In this document: positions 10,745 through 23,763 of the stretch, piece after piece | Position numbering within the stretch: the first letter of the stretch is position 1 | Layout of the letters: the number at the start of each line of letters is the position of its first letter | NCBI RefSeq assembly: GCF_048569485.1 | Contig: NC_134360.1 | Coordinates: 205,949,953 to 206,013,952, forward strand | From: Anomaloglossus baeobatrachus | Lineage: Eukaryota; Chordata; Amphibia; Anura; Aromobatidae | Length of the DNA stretch: 64,000 nucleotides | Direction of reading: 5' to 3' | Notes under the pieces: generated by a model | What the model was told of the DNA's origin: nothing | The model's database searches: none | The model's input: only the letters and a program-made list of their open reading frames with translations | Program-made: the position numbers and the translations under genes

Positions 10745-13700
10745 GTGACTGCGAGAGCTGGGGCACACGGGGGTGAAGACTGCGAGGACCGGGGGACACG
10801 GGGAAGAAGACTGCGAGGACCGGGGGACACGGGGGAGAAGACTGCGAGGACCGGGGGACACGGGGAAGAAGACTGCGAGGACCGGGGGACACGGGGGAGA
10901 AGACTGCGAGGACCGGGGGACACGGGGGAGAAGACTGCGAGGACCGGGGCACACGGGGGTGAAGACTGCGAGGACCGGGGGACACGGGGGAGAAGACTGC
11001 GAGGACCGGGGGACACGGGGAAGAAGACTGCGAGGACCGGGGCACACGGGGGTGAAGACTGCGAGGACCGGGGGACACGGGGGAGAAGACTGCGAGGACC
11101 GGGGGACACGGGGGAGAAGACTGCGAGGACCGGGGGACACGGGGAAGAAGACTGCGAGGACCGGGGCACACGGCGGAGAAGACTGCGAGGACCGGGGAAC
11201 ACGGCGGAGAAGACTGCGAGGACCGGGGCACACGGCGGAGAAGACTGCGAGGACCGGGGCACACGGGGAAGAAGACTGCGAGGACCGGGGGACACGGCGG
11301 AGAAGACTGCGAGGACCGGGGGACACGGGGAAGAAGACTGCGAGGACCGGGGAACACGGCGGAGAAGACTGCGAGGACCGGGGCACACGGCGGAGAAGAC
11401 TGCGAGGACCGGGGCACACGGCGGAGAAGACTGCGAGGACCGGGGCACACGGGGAAGAAGACTGCGAGGACCGGGGGACACGGCGGAGAAGACTGCGAGG
11501 ACCGGGGGACACGGGGAAGAAGACTGCGAGGACCGGGGGACACGGGGGAGAAGACTGCGAGGACCGGGGGACACGGGGGAGAAGACTGCGAGGACCGGGG
11601 CACACGGGGGTGAAGACTGCGAGGACCGGGGGACACGGGGGAGAAGACTGCGAGGACCGGGGGACACGGGGAAGAAGACTGCGAGGACCGGGGCACACGG
11701 GGGTGAAGACTGCGAGGACCGGGGGACACGGGGGAGAAGACTGCGAGGACCGGGGGACACGGGGGAGAAGACTGCGAGGACCGGGGGACACGGGGAAGAA
11801 GACTGCGAGGACCGGGGCACACGGCGGAGAAGACTGCGAGGACCGGGGAACACGGCGGAGAAGACTGCGAGGACCGGGGCACACGGCGGAGAAGACTGCG
11901 AGGACCGGGGCACACGGGGAAGAAGACTGCGAGGACCGGGGGACACGGCGGAGAAGACTGCGAGGACCGGGGGACACGGGGAAGAAGACTGCGAGGACCG
12001 GGGAACACGGCGGAGAAGACTGCGAGGACCGGGGAACACGGCGGAGAAGACTGCGAGGACCGGGGCACACGGCGGAGAAGACTGCGAGGACCGGGGCACA
12101 CGGCGGAGAAGACTGCGAGGACCGGGGCACACGGGGAAGAAGACTGCGAGGACCGGGGGACACGGCGGAGAAGACTGCGAGGACCGGGGGACACGGGGAA
12201 GAAGACTGCGAGGACCGGGGGACACGGGGAAGAAGACTGCGAGGACCGGGGCACACGGGGAAGAAGACTGCGAGGACCGGGGCACACGGCGGAGAAGACT
12301 GCGAGGACCGGGGCACACGGGGAAGAAGACTGCGAGGACCGGGGGACACGGCGGAGAAGACTGCGAGGACCGGGGGACACGGGGAAGAAGACTGCGAGGA
12401 CCGGGGGACACGGGGAAGAAGACTGCGAGGACCGGGGCACACGGGGAAGAAGACTGCGAGGACCGGGGGACACGGCGGAGAAGACTGCGAGGACCGGGGC
12501 ACACGGGGAAGAAGACTGCGAGGACCGGGGGACACGGGGAAGAAGACTGCGAGGACCGGGGCACACGGCGGAGAAGACTGCGAGGACCGGGGCACACGGG
12601 GAAGAAGACTGCGAGGACCGGGGGACACGGGGGAGAAGACTGCGAGGACCGGGGCACACGGCGGAGAACACTGCGAGGACCGGGGGACACGGGGGTGAAG
12701 ACTGCGAGGACCGGGGCACACGGGGAAGAAGACTGCGAGGACCGGGGCACACGGGGGAGAAGACTGCGAGGACCGGGGCACACGGGGAAGAAGACTGCGA
12801 GGACCGGGGGACACGGCGGAGAAGACTGCGAGGACCGGGGGACACGGGGAAGAAGACTGCGAGGACCGGGGGACACGGGGAAGAAGACTGCGAGGACCGG
12901 GGGACACGGGGAAGAAGACTGCGAGGACCGGGGCACACGGGGGAGAAGACTGCGAGGACCGGGGCACACGGGGAAGAAGACTGCGAGGACCGGGGGACAC
13001 GGGGAAGAAGACTGCGAGGACCGGGGGACACGGGGAAGAAGACTGCGAGGACCGGGGGACACGGGGAAGAAGACTGCGAGGACCGGGGCACACGGGGGAG
13101 AAGACTGCGAGGACCGGGGCACACGGGGGTGAAGACTGCGAGAGCTGGGGCACACGGCGGAGAAGACTGCGAGGACCGGGGAACACGGCGGAGAAGACTG
13201 CGAGAGCTGGGGCACACGGCGGAGAAGACTGCGAGGACCGGGGAACACGGCGGAGAAGACTGCGAGGACCGGGGCACACGGGGAAGAAGACTGCGAGGAC
13301 CGGGGCACACGGGGAAGAAGACTGCGAGGACCGGGGCACACGGGGAAGAAGACTGCGAGGACCGGGGAACACGGGGGAGAAGACTGCGAGGACCGGGGAA
13401 CACGGCGGAGAAGACTGCGAGGACCGGGGAACACGGCGGAGAAGACTGCGAGGACCGGGGCACACGGGGAAGAAGACTGCGAGGACCGGGGCACACGGGG
13501 AAGAAGACTGCGAGGACCGGGGCACACGGGGAAGAAGACTGCGAGGACCGGGGCACACGGGGAAGAAGACTGCGAGGACCGGGGAACACGGGGGAGAAGA
13601 CTGCGAGGACCGGGGAACACGGCGGAGAAGACTGCGAGGACCGGGGCACACGGGGGTGAAGACTGCGAGAGCTGGGGCACACGGCGGAGAAGACTGCGAG

Positions 13701-16675
13701 GACCGGGGCACACGGGGGAGAAGACTGCGAGGACCGGGGGACACGGGGGAGAAGACTGCGAGGACCGGGGAACACGGGGGTGAAGACTGCGAGAGCTGGG
13801 GGACACGGGGAAGAAGACTGCGAGGACCGGGGGACACGGCGGAGAAGACTGCGAGGACCGGGGGACACGGGGGAGAAGACTGCGAGGACCGGGGGACACG
13901 GGGGAGAAGACTGCGAGGACCGGGGGACACGGGGGTGAAGACTGCGAGGACCGGGGGACACGGGGAAGAAGACTGCGAGGACCGGGGAACACGGGGGTGA
14001 AGACTGCGAGGACCGGGGGACACGGGGAAGAAGACTGTGAGGACCGGGGGACACGGGGAAGAAGACTGCGAGGACCGGGGGACACGGCGGAGAAGACTGC
14101 GAGGACCGGGGGACACGGGGAAGAAGACTGCGAGGACCGGGGCACACGGGGAAGAAGACTGCGAGGACCGGGGAACACGGCGGAGAAGACTGCGAGGACC
14201 GGGGCACACGGGGGTGAAGACTGCGAGAGCTGGGGCACACGGCGGAGAAGACTGCGAGGACCGGGGCACACGGGGGAGAAGACTGCGAGGACCGGGGGAC
14301 ACGGGGGAGAAGACTGCGAGGACCGGGGGACACGGGGGAGAAGACTGCGAGGACCGGGGAACACGGGGGTGAAGACTGCGAGGACCGGGGAACACGGGGG
14401 TGAAGACTGCGAGAGCTGGGGCACACGGGGGTGAAGACTGCGAGGACCGGGGGACACGGGGAAGAAGACTGCGAGGACCGGGGGACACGGCGGAGAAGAC
14501 TGCGAGGACCGGGGGACACGGGGGAGAAGACTGCGAGGACCGGGGGACACGGGGGAGAAGACTGCGAGGACCGGGGGACACGGGGGTGAAGACTGCGAGG
14601 ACCGGGGGACACGGGGAAGAAGACTGCGAGGACCGGGGCACACGGGGAAGAAGACTGCGAGGACCGGGGAACACGGGGAAGAAGACTGCGAGGACCGGGG
14701 GACACGGGGGTGAAGACTGCGAGGACACGGGGAAGAAGACTGCGAGGACCGGGGTACACGGGGGAAGAAGACTGCGAGGACCGAGGTACACGGGGGAAAA
14801 GACTGCGAGGATCGGGGGACACGGGGAAGAAGACTGCGAGGACACGGGGAAGAAGACTGCGAGGACCGGGGGACACGGGGGAGAAGACTGCGAGGACCGG
14901 GGGACACGGGGGAGAAGACTGCGAGGACCGGGGGACACGGGGGAGAAGACTGCGAGGACCGGGGGACACGGGGAAGAAGACTGCGAGGACCGGGGTACAC
15001 GGGGGAAAAGACTGCGAGGACCGGGGGGCACGGGGGAGAAGACTGCGAGGACCGGGGGACACGGGGAAGAAGACTGCGAGGACCGGGGGACACGGGGAAG
15101 AAGACTGCGAGGACCGGGGGACACGGGGAAGAAGACTGCGAGGACCGGGGGACACGGGGAAGAAGACTGCGAGGACCGGGGGACACGGGGAAGAAGACTG
15201 CGAGGACCGGGGGACACGGGGAAGAAGACTGCGAGGACCGGGGTACACGGGGGAAAAGACTGCGAGGACCGGGGTACACGGGGGAGAAGACTGCGAGGAC
15301 CGGGGGACACGGGGAAGAAGACTGCGAGGACCGGGGGACACGGGGGAGAAGACTGCGAGGACCGGGGGACACGGGGAAGAAGACTGCGAGGACCGGGGTA
15401 CACGGGGGAAAAGACTGCGAGGACCGGGGGACACGGGGGAAAAGACTGCGAGGACCGGGGGACACGGGGGAGAAGACTGCGAGGACCGGGGGACACGGGG
15501 GAAAAGACTGCGAGGACCTGGGGACACGGGGGAAAAGACTGCGAGGACCTGGGGACACGGGGAAGAAGACTGCGAGGACCTGGGGACACGGGGAAGAAGA
15601 CTGCGAGGACCGGGGGACACGGGGGAGAAGACTGCGAGAACCCGGGGACACGAGGGAGATGACTGCGAGGACCCGGGGGAGAAAACTGCGGGGATCGGGA
15701 GACACGGGGGAGGAGACTGCGGGGACACGGGGGAGAAAACTGGGAGGACCGGGGAACACAGGGGATAAGACTGCGAGAATCAGGAGACACGGGGGAGAAG
15801 ACTGTGAGGACACGGGGGCGAAGACTACGAGGACACGGAGGAGAAAACTGCGAGTACCGGGGAACATGGGGGAGAAGACTGCGGGGATTGGGGGACAGGG
15901 GGGAGAAGACTATGAGGACCGGGGGAAAAGACTACAAGGATCGGGAGACACGGGGGACAAGACTGCAAGGACTGGGGGACACGGAAAGAAGACTGTGAGG
16001 ACACTGGGGAGAAGACTGCGAGGATCGGGAGACACGGGGGAGAAGACTGCGTGGACACGGGGGAAAAGACTCCCAAGGATCGGGAGACACGGGGGACAAG
16101 ACTGCAAGGACTGGGGGACATGGAGAGAAGACTGTGAGGACACTGGGGAGAAGACTGCGAGGATCGGGAGACACGGGGGAGAAGACTGCGAGGACCGGGG
16201 GAGAAGACTGCAAGGACTGGGGGACATGGGGGAGAAGACTGTGAGGACCGGGGACACGGGGGAGAAGACTGTGAGGACCGGGGACACGGGGGAGAAGACT
16301 GCGGGGACCGGGGGAGAAGACTGCGAGGATCGGGGGAGAAGACTGCGAGGACCAGGGGACACGGAGAGAACACTGTGAGGACCGGGGACACGGGGGAGAA
16401 GACTGCGTGGATCGAGAGACACAGGGGAGAAGACTGCGAGGATCGGGGGTCATGGGGGACAAGACTGTGAGGAACAGGGGAGAAGACGACTGCAAGGATT
16501 GGGGGACACGGTGGAGAAGACTGAGGACCCGTGGACACGAGAGAAAACTGCAAGGACCGAGGAACACAGGGGAGAAGACTGCGGGTACACGAGGAAGAAG
16601 ACTGCGAGGACCAAGGGACACGGGGGGAGAAGACTGCGAGGACCGGGGGACACTGGGTAGAAGACTGCCAACAAG
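10745..16675. repeat. 31-bp G-rich minisatellite, about 190 copies
   Basis: The unit is GAAGACTGCGAGGACCGGGG followed by G/C-ACACGGGGG/A-A/T. It is regular at 31 bp from 10745 to about 15650 (roughly 160 units) and then decays into shorter variants up to 16675. The plus strand has about one T per unit and two G4-5 runs. Because 31 is 1 modulo 3 and no unit frame carries a minus-strand stop, three overlapping minus frames of over 1,700 codons stay open; these are artefacts. A block of 21 units is duplicated at a 651-bp offset (10950 with 11601, 11043 with 11694). Confidence 0.97.
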
Positions 16676-17618
16676 TGCAGGGACATGAATAGTGTATAAT
16701 GGGGCAGCAACAACAAGGAGAATTTCTAGTATTGTACGAGAAGCTCAGTCAGTATGGCGACTATTAAAATTGCTCTCTGGGAGAATCAGTGAGTACGGAG
16801 ACAATTGCTAGTGAGCATCACGGGGCTCAGTGATTATGTCATCCGGCTTAGTGAGTATAGAATTAACATACTATATTAATAGTGCACGCAGAGAGAATTA
16901 GTAAGAAATCTAGTTTCTACTAAGCACCATGGCGGCTCAGTACTAGATGAGCCGGCTCAGTAGGTAAAGTGAGTATTAACAGTGATTCCAGATTGTGACT
17001 GTGGAATGACCTGTAAGGGGTCGATGCTGGGTTTGTGCTTTGCGGCTTCTGATAAGTGGCTGTAGAATACGTGTCTTCTTTCTTTGTGAAGGAAACTAAG
17101 AGAAGGTTCAGTAATTGTGTATATCAGGGGGATCAGTGAGTACAGGAATAGTTGTAAGTACAGGGAGTATTGTATCACTGGTATATATATTTTATCTGTG
17201 GAAAATGTATCTGCATCGAAAACCTGTAGCGAAATGCATCTATTTTCATTTTTGGTTAAGACCTGCCCTCTAGTGGTTACTCCTACAATCTGCAAAATAG
17301 TAAATGCACCATAACGGAGGGGAACAGAAAATACTGAGAATATCTATACAGGTTATATACAGCTTATATCATCAGATCTACTCGCCAAAATATTCCACAC
17401 TGGTTCTCATAATCTTAATTACCTTATGTCAAACACACAGGCTGACCTCGGGGTCTCCACAATCCTGGAATGAAGGAGCTTTAACATTGATATTAGTACT
17501 GGATTTCTTTCTAAGGCCAGATACCCCCATCTGTATTTTAGAGGTCGAGTACAGGCCACCATGCACGGACCACCCGCGGTTCTCCTGACCTGAACTCAAC
17601 AGCTCCAGAAGTATGTAT
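16676..17618. other. Non-coding stretch, nothing recognised
   Basis: AT-rich sequence with short frames that show no domain. Confidence 0.35.
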
Positions 17619-17650
17619 ATGTAATATATATATATATATATATATATAAT
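17619..17650. repeat. TA microsatellite
   Basis: A run of TA dinucleotides. Confidence 0.9.
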
Positions 17651-17714
17651 GCAGAAACCCCCGTCCAATTTGTACAGTGCGGTGCAAACTTGTATCATAA
17701 AAAAAGATAAATGT

Positions 17715-18600
17715 TCATGTGGCACCCCTGAGGCTTCAGTCGCCACAGGGTACTGCATCTCACGTAAGGTGTAGTACTCATCCCGGCTAAGGAGAGGTTA
17801 ATCGCTGGTGTTTCTCACATTTACAAACAACACACAGGTGCTTTCCCACCAGGGAAGTGTGGCCTGGGGTAGACAGGGAGGTGGCCACCACGAACCATGG
17901 GACTTTCCCGGTCACTAGGACAACCATCTGGGGGGTGGGCACCACTTGGGGAAAAGGGAAGGCGCTTCTTCACACTTAGGAAATAAACCCCGGGCACAGC
18001 TTGGGTTGAGGGACACAGTTGGGAACTCGGTCCAATCTTTTACCTTACACTTCGGGAGCGCCATAGGACCCGTGGCTTGGAGCAGACTGCCCGGCCCGGG
18101 TTCTCTAGAGCTACACAGGATTCCAGGGTCTGCGGTGAGTGCAGGAAACACCCGCAGCCCATTCCATATTCCACATACACCGGGACTGGAGGGACCTTGA
18201 CCAGAAAGGACTCACAGTGGGAACACCAGCGGTGACCTTGATTTGCTCGGGATCGACTGGGGCCCATCACGGCGGTGACCGGTACTCCAGGAGTGGCAAC
18301 CGGACTGTGAGTAAAGAAACCGCAAAGACTGTGTCCGCCTGTCCTTACCAGTGCCCCACGCCTTGCCAACGGCCACTACTCCCCTCATCATCCTCTCCGG
18401 GGCCTGATCCACCTGTGGGGAGCAGAACCACCTTTGCTGCTACAACCATCAGCCCCGGAGGATAGAGAAGCAGCAGTGACTAAGCTCTGGCCGCGTACCG
18501 CAGGTGGCGTCACGGGACAATCTATCCCCATCATCCCATCCTTCATTCATCCTCCCTTTTAATGTACGCCTCGGGGCCACGAAGCCACCTGTGACATCCC
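17715..18600. repeat. Unclassified interspersed repeat
   Basis: Moderately GC-rich sequence beginning GTGGCACCCCTGAGGCTTC. It looks like an old interspersed element of frog type, but I see no diagnostic ends or coding domain. Confidence 0.3.
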
Positions 18601-19350
18601 CAGACCCGACATCACCGGCCCATGCGTAGAAAGATCGGATGTTCGGTTGCTGAAATATGTGTAATCAAAGTTCCAGAAATGCCCTGCACTTTGATTGACA
18701 TGTGCAACGGGGACGGGCCTTTGTGGGTCAGGTCCTCCCTGTAAATTCCTCCTGCATCCTCTATGACGTGGTGCTAAATATCGTGCTGCACCGCCATTAC
18801 TTCTGTAGGCGTCTCTTGCACATTGCCACGGTAATGATGTCTTCATTCAAATGGCGCCGGAGTCTGCGCATGAACATACCATCTTGGGTGCCATTTTATT
18901 GAAGACTGTAGAGAAGACCATGCGAGGCCCCTGTCGCTCATAGTCTTCTCCTTAATGTCAATAAAATGGCACTGGAAGCCCAGGAGAAACATTGTGAATT
19001 GTAGATTTGCCCTAAGCATTGCTCCGTGATCTAATCATATGAGCCTTCTTTATCCATTTTGTTTTATATTGTTTTGTTTTCTTGCCTTTTGTTTGTGTCT
19101 TTTTGTTTTTTCATCTTTTTGTCATTTTTGTAAGCACTAACTTGTTTCTTACAAATAAATCTGAAACTTTTTTCTTCTCTAAAAATACGCACAATCTCGA
19201 AGAGGGACAGATTGTGTTGTCCTGTGTGTGCAGGAGTGCAAGAAAAGTGCCCATCATGTGCTTGGGAAAGTTGGGTGTGCGTGTGTGCTAGTGTGTCACC
19301 TAGGGCAGGTGTCTCAGTGCATGAAAGGATGAATGGACAAATGCACTGAG
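18601..19350. other. Non-coding stretch with a short shared motif
   Basis: The motif ATTTTATTGAAGAC followed by TGTAGA at about 18893-18910 recurs near 57710-57727, suggesting pieces of one interspersed repeat. There is no gene. Confidence 0.3.
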
Positions 19351-19418
19351 ACATTCTTGATAAAAATCTGCTGCCATCAACCAGGATGATGAAGAAACAA
19401 CGGTGGACATTTCAGTAA

Positions 19419-20000
19419 GACCCGCAACACACATCCGTTTTTTTCGTACGTGTGCGGTACGTATTTGCACGTACTGGAGACACGGAGACCCATGTTATTC
19501 AATGGTAGATGGCACACACACGTAAAATCACACGGAACGTGTGTCCGTGTGGTAAGTACGTGTGTGCGCTTTTCTACACGGACGACATGTCCGTTTTTGG
19601 CCGGCAGCACGCAGGCACGGACCCGCTTTAGTCTATGCGTCCGTGCCTGCACGGAGCGCACACGGAGTATGTCCGTGTTCAGCACGTATCGTCCGTGTCC
19701 GTTTTTAATCACAAAATCTGCAACACTTGTTTCCAATCTATCAGGTCATTTGAAAGCAAACAACAACACCAGGATCTCATGATGAATGATTAACAACGTT
19801 AATTGAGTAAGAATGCGGGCCTTTAAAAACGGACAGCACACGTACGTATTTTATGCCAATACGGACATTCCACACGGCTCGCATACGCCAGCACACGGAT
19901 GCCACATGTAACGAAGAAACGCCCCTAAAAAACAGAACACGGACCCAAAAAATGGACCGTAAGACATGTACGTTTTTTTTGCGGAAGTGTGTTTTAGGCC
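19419..20000. mobile_element. MITE with TAA duplication inside Tc1 (582 bp)
   Basis: Ends GACCCGCAACACAC and, reversed, GGCCTAAAACACAC, flanked by TAA (19416-19418 and 20001-20003). The duplicated Tc1 segment at 20752-20770 reads straight through this site, giving the empty site. The inside is rich in CGTGTCCGT/ACGGACACG motifs. Confidence 0.85.
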
Positions 20001-20047
20001 TAAGAGAATGATCCCAAACACACAGCCAAGGAAACTTTCAATTGGTT

Positions 20048-20708
20048 TCAGGGCGTGGTCGCGGCTGTCAGACACTGAGGAGGTGACTGCGGGGACACGG
20101 TGGTGAAGACTGCGAGGATCGGGGGACACTGGGGTAAAGACTGCGAGAACCGGGAAACGGGAGAAAACTGCGAAGACCGGGGACACGGGGGTGAAGACTG
20201 CAAGGATCGGGAGACACAGGGGAGAAGACTGCGAGGAGCGGGGGACACGGGGGAGAAGACTGCAAAGACCAGGGTACACGGGGGGGGGGAGACTGCGAGG
20301 ACCGGGGGACACGGGGGAGAAGACTGCGAGGATTGGGGGACACGGGGGTGAAGACTGCAAGGATCGGGAGACACGGGGGAGAAGACTGCGAGGAGCGGGG
20401 GACACGGGGGAGAAGACTGCAAAGACCAGGGTACACGGGGGGGGGGGAGACTGCGAGGACCGGGGGACACGGGGGAGAAGACTGCGAGGATTGGGGGACA
20501 CTGGGGAGAAGACTGCGAGGATTGGGGGACACTGGGGAGAAGACTGCGAGGATTGGGGGACACGGGAGAGAAGACTGCGAGGACCGGGGGTCACGGGGGA
20601 GAAGACTGCGAGGACCGGTGGACACGGGGGAGAAGACTGCGAGGACCGGGGGACACGGGGGAGAAGACTGCGGGGACCGGGGGACACGGAGGAGAAGGCT
20701 GCGGGGAC
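20048..20708. repeat. Transposed copy of promoter edge plus 31-bp-type minisatellite
   Basis: It begins GGGCGTGGTCGCGGCTGTCA, which matches the unique edge of the CpG island just left of the large array (about 10713-10732), and then runs into about 20 units of the same minisatellite. It sits between two copies of the same Tc1 segment. Confidence 0.9.
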
Positions 20709-20807
20709 CCTACTGCTATCTACCAGAATGATGATGAAGCAACGGTGGACATTTCAGCAAGAGAATGATCCCAAACACACAGCCAAGGAAACTCTCAATT
20801 GGTTTCA

Positions 20808-21202
20808 GGGTACGGTTACACTTGCGCATAGCTTCTGATGCGAGAGCATCAGAAGCGATATCATAATGACCCTCTGCTGCGAGCATCATGCGACTGTGAT
20901 GTGATCTTGCGATCGGATCACAGCTGCGGAGAAGGGGGAGCACTTTCTCCCTTTCTTCCGCGGCCTGTCTCTGCGTACATCGCACTGCAGTCAGATGACA
21001 ACCAATTGCAGTGTGATGTTTCACACGCTCCCATAGACTTGTATGGGGGTGCGTGAGCTGAGACTTGCTGCCAAACACAGCATGCTGCAATTAATTCCAC
21101 ATGCAGCTATGACATGAGAAATCATTCGCAGATGGACACTGCCCCATAGTTTTGCACTAAGGATTGCACTCACTTGTGCAAAACGCAAGTGGAACTGTAC
21201 CC
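20808..21202. mobile_element. MITE with TCA duplication inside Tc1 (395 bp)
   Basis: Ends GGGTACGGTTACACTTGCG and, reversed, GGGTACAGTTCCACTTGCG, flanked by TCA (20805-20807 and 21203-21205). Removing it joins the transposase frame. Confidence 0.8.
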
Positions 21203-21310
21203 TCAGAGAAATAACATAAAGCTGCTAGAATGGCTGAGCCGATCACCGGACCTGAATCCAACAGAAAATTTATGGAAGGAACTAAAGCTCATCCAGCCAT
21301 AGAAGGAGCA

Positions 21311-21650
21311 CACTGAAGGGTGTAACGATCACGGTTGTAGTGAGTGGGACTGAGTATAGGGGCCCGCCGGCCCTACTGCCTGTTTTATTTGGATGTTTGT
21401 CTGAGGTCGCTCATCCAGCTGAAATACATCGCAGCACGGAGACCCGTCGGGAACCTGCACTGTGATGTGCCAGCCGCCAATTAAAGCTATGAATATTCAT
21501 TGCTCCCCACTCGCATAATTCAGGGCATGGGGAGCAGAGAATATTCTCTCTTTGTCTCTCTCATTATTCTGGCATTTGGCAAATATAAATAATTTTGGTT
21601 CCTAATTGACCTAAAACATACAAGGTTTATTCTGATTTCATATCAGATAG
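21311..21650. other. Non-coding stretch
   Basis: No gene or repeat recognised. Confidence 0.4.
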
Positions 21651-22500
21651 TGGGAAAAACATGCAGATGTGTCGTTATAGATAGCGGAGGGAAAAACATG
21701 CAGATGTGTTTTTATAGAGAGCGGAGGGAAAAACATGCAGATGTGTCTTTATAGAGAGTGGAGGGAAAAACATGCAGATGTGTCTTTATAGAGAGCGGAG
21801 GGGAAAACATACAGATGTGTCTTTATAGAGAGCAGAGGGAAAAACATACAGATGTGTCTTTATAGAGAGCGGAGGGAAAAACATGCAGATGTGTCTTTAG
21901 AGAGCGGAGGAAAAAACATACAGATGTGTCTGTATAGAGAGCGGAGGGAAAAACATGCAGATGTGCCTTTATAGAGAGCGGAGGGAAAAACCTGCAGATG
22001 TGTCTTTATAGAGAGCGGAGGGAAAAACCTGCAGATGTGTCTTTATAGAGAGCGGAGGGAAAAACATGCAGATGTGTCTTTATAGAGAGCGGAGGAAAAA
22101 ACATGCAGATGTGTCTTTATAGAGAGCGGAGGGAAAAACCTGCAGATGTGTCTTTATAGAGAGCGGAGGGGAAAACATGCAGATGTGTCTTTATAGAGAG
22201 CGGAGGGAAAAACCTGCAGATGTGTCTTTATAGAGAGCGGAGGGAAAAACCTGCAGATGTGTCTTTATAGAGAGCGGAGGGAAAAACCTGCAGATGTGTC
22301 TTTATAGAGAGCGGAGGGGAAAACATGCAGATGTGTCTTTATAGAGAGCGGAGGGAAAAACCTGCAGATGTGTCTTTATAGAGAGCGGAGGGACAAACAT
22401 GCAGATGTGTCTATATAGCGACCAGAGGGAAAAACATGCAGATGTGTCTTTATAGAGAGCGGAGGGGAAAACATGCAGATGTGTCTCTATAGATAGCGTA
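21651..22500. repeat. 37-bp minisatellite, about 23 copies
   Basis: The unit is GGGAAAAACATGCAGATGTG followed by TCTTTATAGAGAGCGGA. Variants alternate CATGCAG, CCTGCAG and CATACAG. There are no unique spacers between units, so it is not CRISPR-like. Confidence 0.97.
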
Positions 22501-23013
22501 TGTAAACCTCTGGTTTCAGCTGTATTATCCAGAGAGTCCCTGGATTACACTTCATTAAAATAAATGTGTATGACAGAGACGATATTCTTCTCTTGTCCAC
22601 ACAATAGGTGTCTCATTGTTAGGGCTAAGATTCAGTGTTCTCCACAATGTGGTCATGTGGGCATGTTGTCAGGAGGAAAAGGAACCCTAGACCCCCTTTT
22701 ATCAGAAGGGTAGTGGTGATCAGAGCCCCTAGTTGGGGGTGAGTTCACATGTCCAGTAGTCATCCATTAGATCGGATCCTGCAGAGATCTGTTGGTAGAA
22801 AAGTTGGATAAACACAACTTTTTTTTGTCCATTGTTAAATAACCGATTTCTGCCGGATGATCCATTTTTTTTGTTGTTTTTTTTTTACATTGGAGTCTAT
22901 GTAGAACGGATCCGATAACGGATCGCTATTTAGCTTCCATTTAACACTGATCCAGTAAGCAAAAATGGATCTTTTACAAATGAAAGAAAAATGGATGACT
23001 AAATAGCAATCTG
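22501..23013. other. Non-coding stretch with GGATCC/AACGGATC motifs
   Basis: 22730-23010 carries inverted GATCCGTT/AACGGATC motifs typical of the local MITEs, but I could not fix its ends. Confidence 0.35.
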
Positions 23014-23763
23014 TTAAAGGGAATTTGTCACCAGGTTTTTGTTACCCCATCTGAGACCCTGAATCCAGTGATGTGTCACTTACTGAGCTGTTTGCTGTCA
23101 TTTTGAAACAATCAATGTTTTTTTCTGCTGCAGATCTAGCAGTTAGGCCGGCGTCACACTTGCGATTGTATCGCACGAGTGCAATGCGAGAAAATCTCGC
23201 ATTTGTTCGAGTGCAATGTTAAGCAATGAGGCAGCTCCGATCTGCTTTTTTTTTACTCAGCTCAAATCGGACTGAGAAAAAAATCACAGCATGCCGCAAT
23301 TTTTAGAGTTTCTCGCTCGAGTCTCTTCAATGCAAGTCAATGGGTGCGAGAAAAAAAAGGATGTCACACGGACGGCACACGGACCATCCTAATGACATCC
23401 GTTTTTCTAAATACAATTCTATCATATAGCAGAGAACACTGTAAATGCTCCTGTACATGACTGTAATGACATAGCTGATGAGAAAAAAAACGGATCACAT
23501 ACGGATTGCTCACGGACTACTATCATGAGAAAAATCACAGAATTGCATTGCACACGGATCAACACTGGGACACAGCTCATCCTACTCTCTAGCATGAGAC
23601 TCGGACCAATTTTGCAGTTGCAAGTGTGACCAGGGCTGTGGAGTCGGTAAGCCAAACCTGCGACTCCGACTCCTCAATTTCCCTTGCACCGACTCCGACT
23701 CCCACATATATTGCTTATATTTAAGTGAAAAATTTATTGTAGTACATGAACATCAGACATTTA

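Larger units (their letters stand above)
19360..21310 (+). mobile_element. Tc1-like transposon remnant with three insertions
   Basis: Pieces of one Tc1 transposase frame lie in order. 19360-19418 encodes a segment ending RWTFQ. 20004-20047 encodes a segment around [11 protein letters not shown] second copy of both runs unbroken at about 20709-20807. 21203-21310 encodes LLEWLSRSPDLNPTENLWKE. The pieces are separated by a MITE (19419-20000), a captured minisatellite (20048-20708) and another MITE (20808-21202). The remnant lacks both ends and carries a stop after LKLIQP, so it is dead. Confidence 0.85.

Noticed and set aside
10506-10748. 80-codon plus-strand frame across the CpG island
   Set aside because: It starts at a non-ATG codon, runs into the minisatellite and shows no domain; GC-rich sequence often lacks stops.
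10446-15867. Three minus-strand open frames of 1,709-1,760 codons and plus frames up to 795 codons
   Set aside because: They follow the 31-bp minisatellite; all frames give the same peptide cycle shifted by one base, there are no domains, and no codon constraint is visible.
21651-22500. CRISPR-like array
   Set aside because: Direct 37-bp units without spacers in a vertebrate genome; it is a minisatellite.
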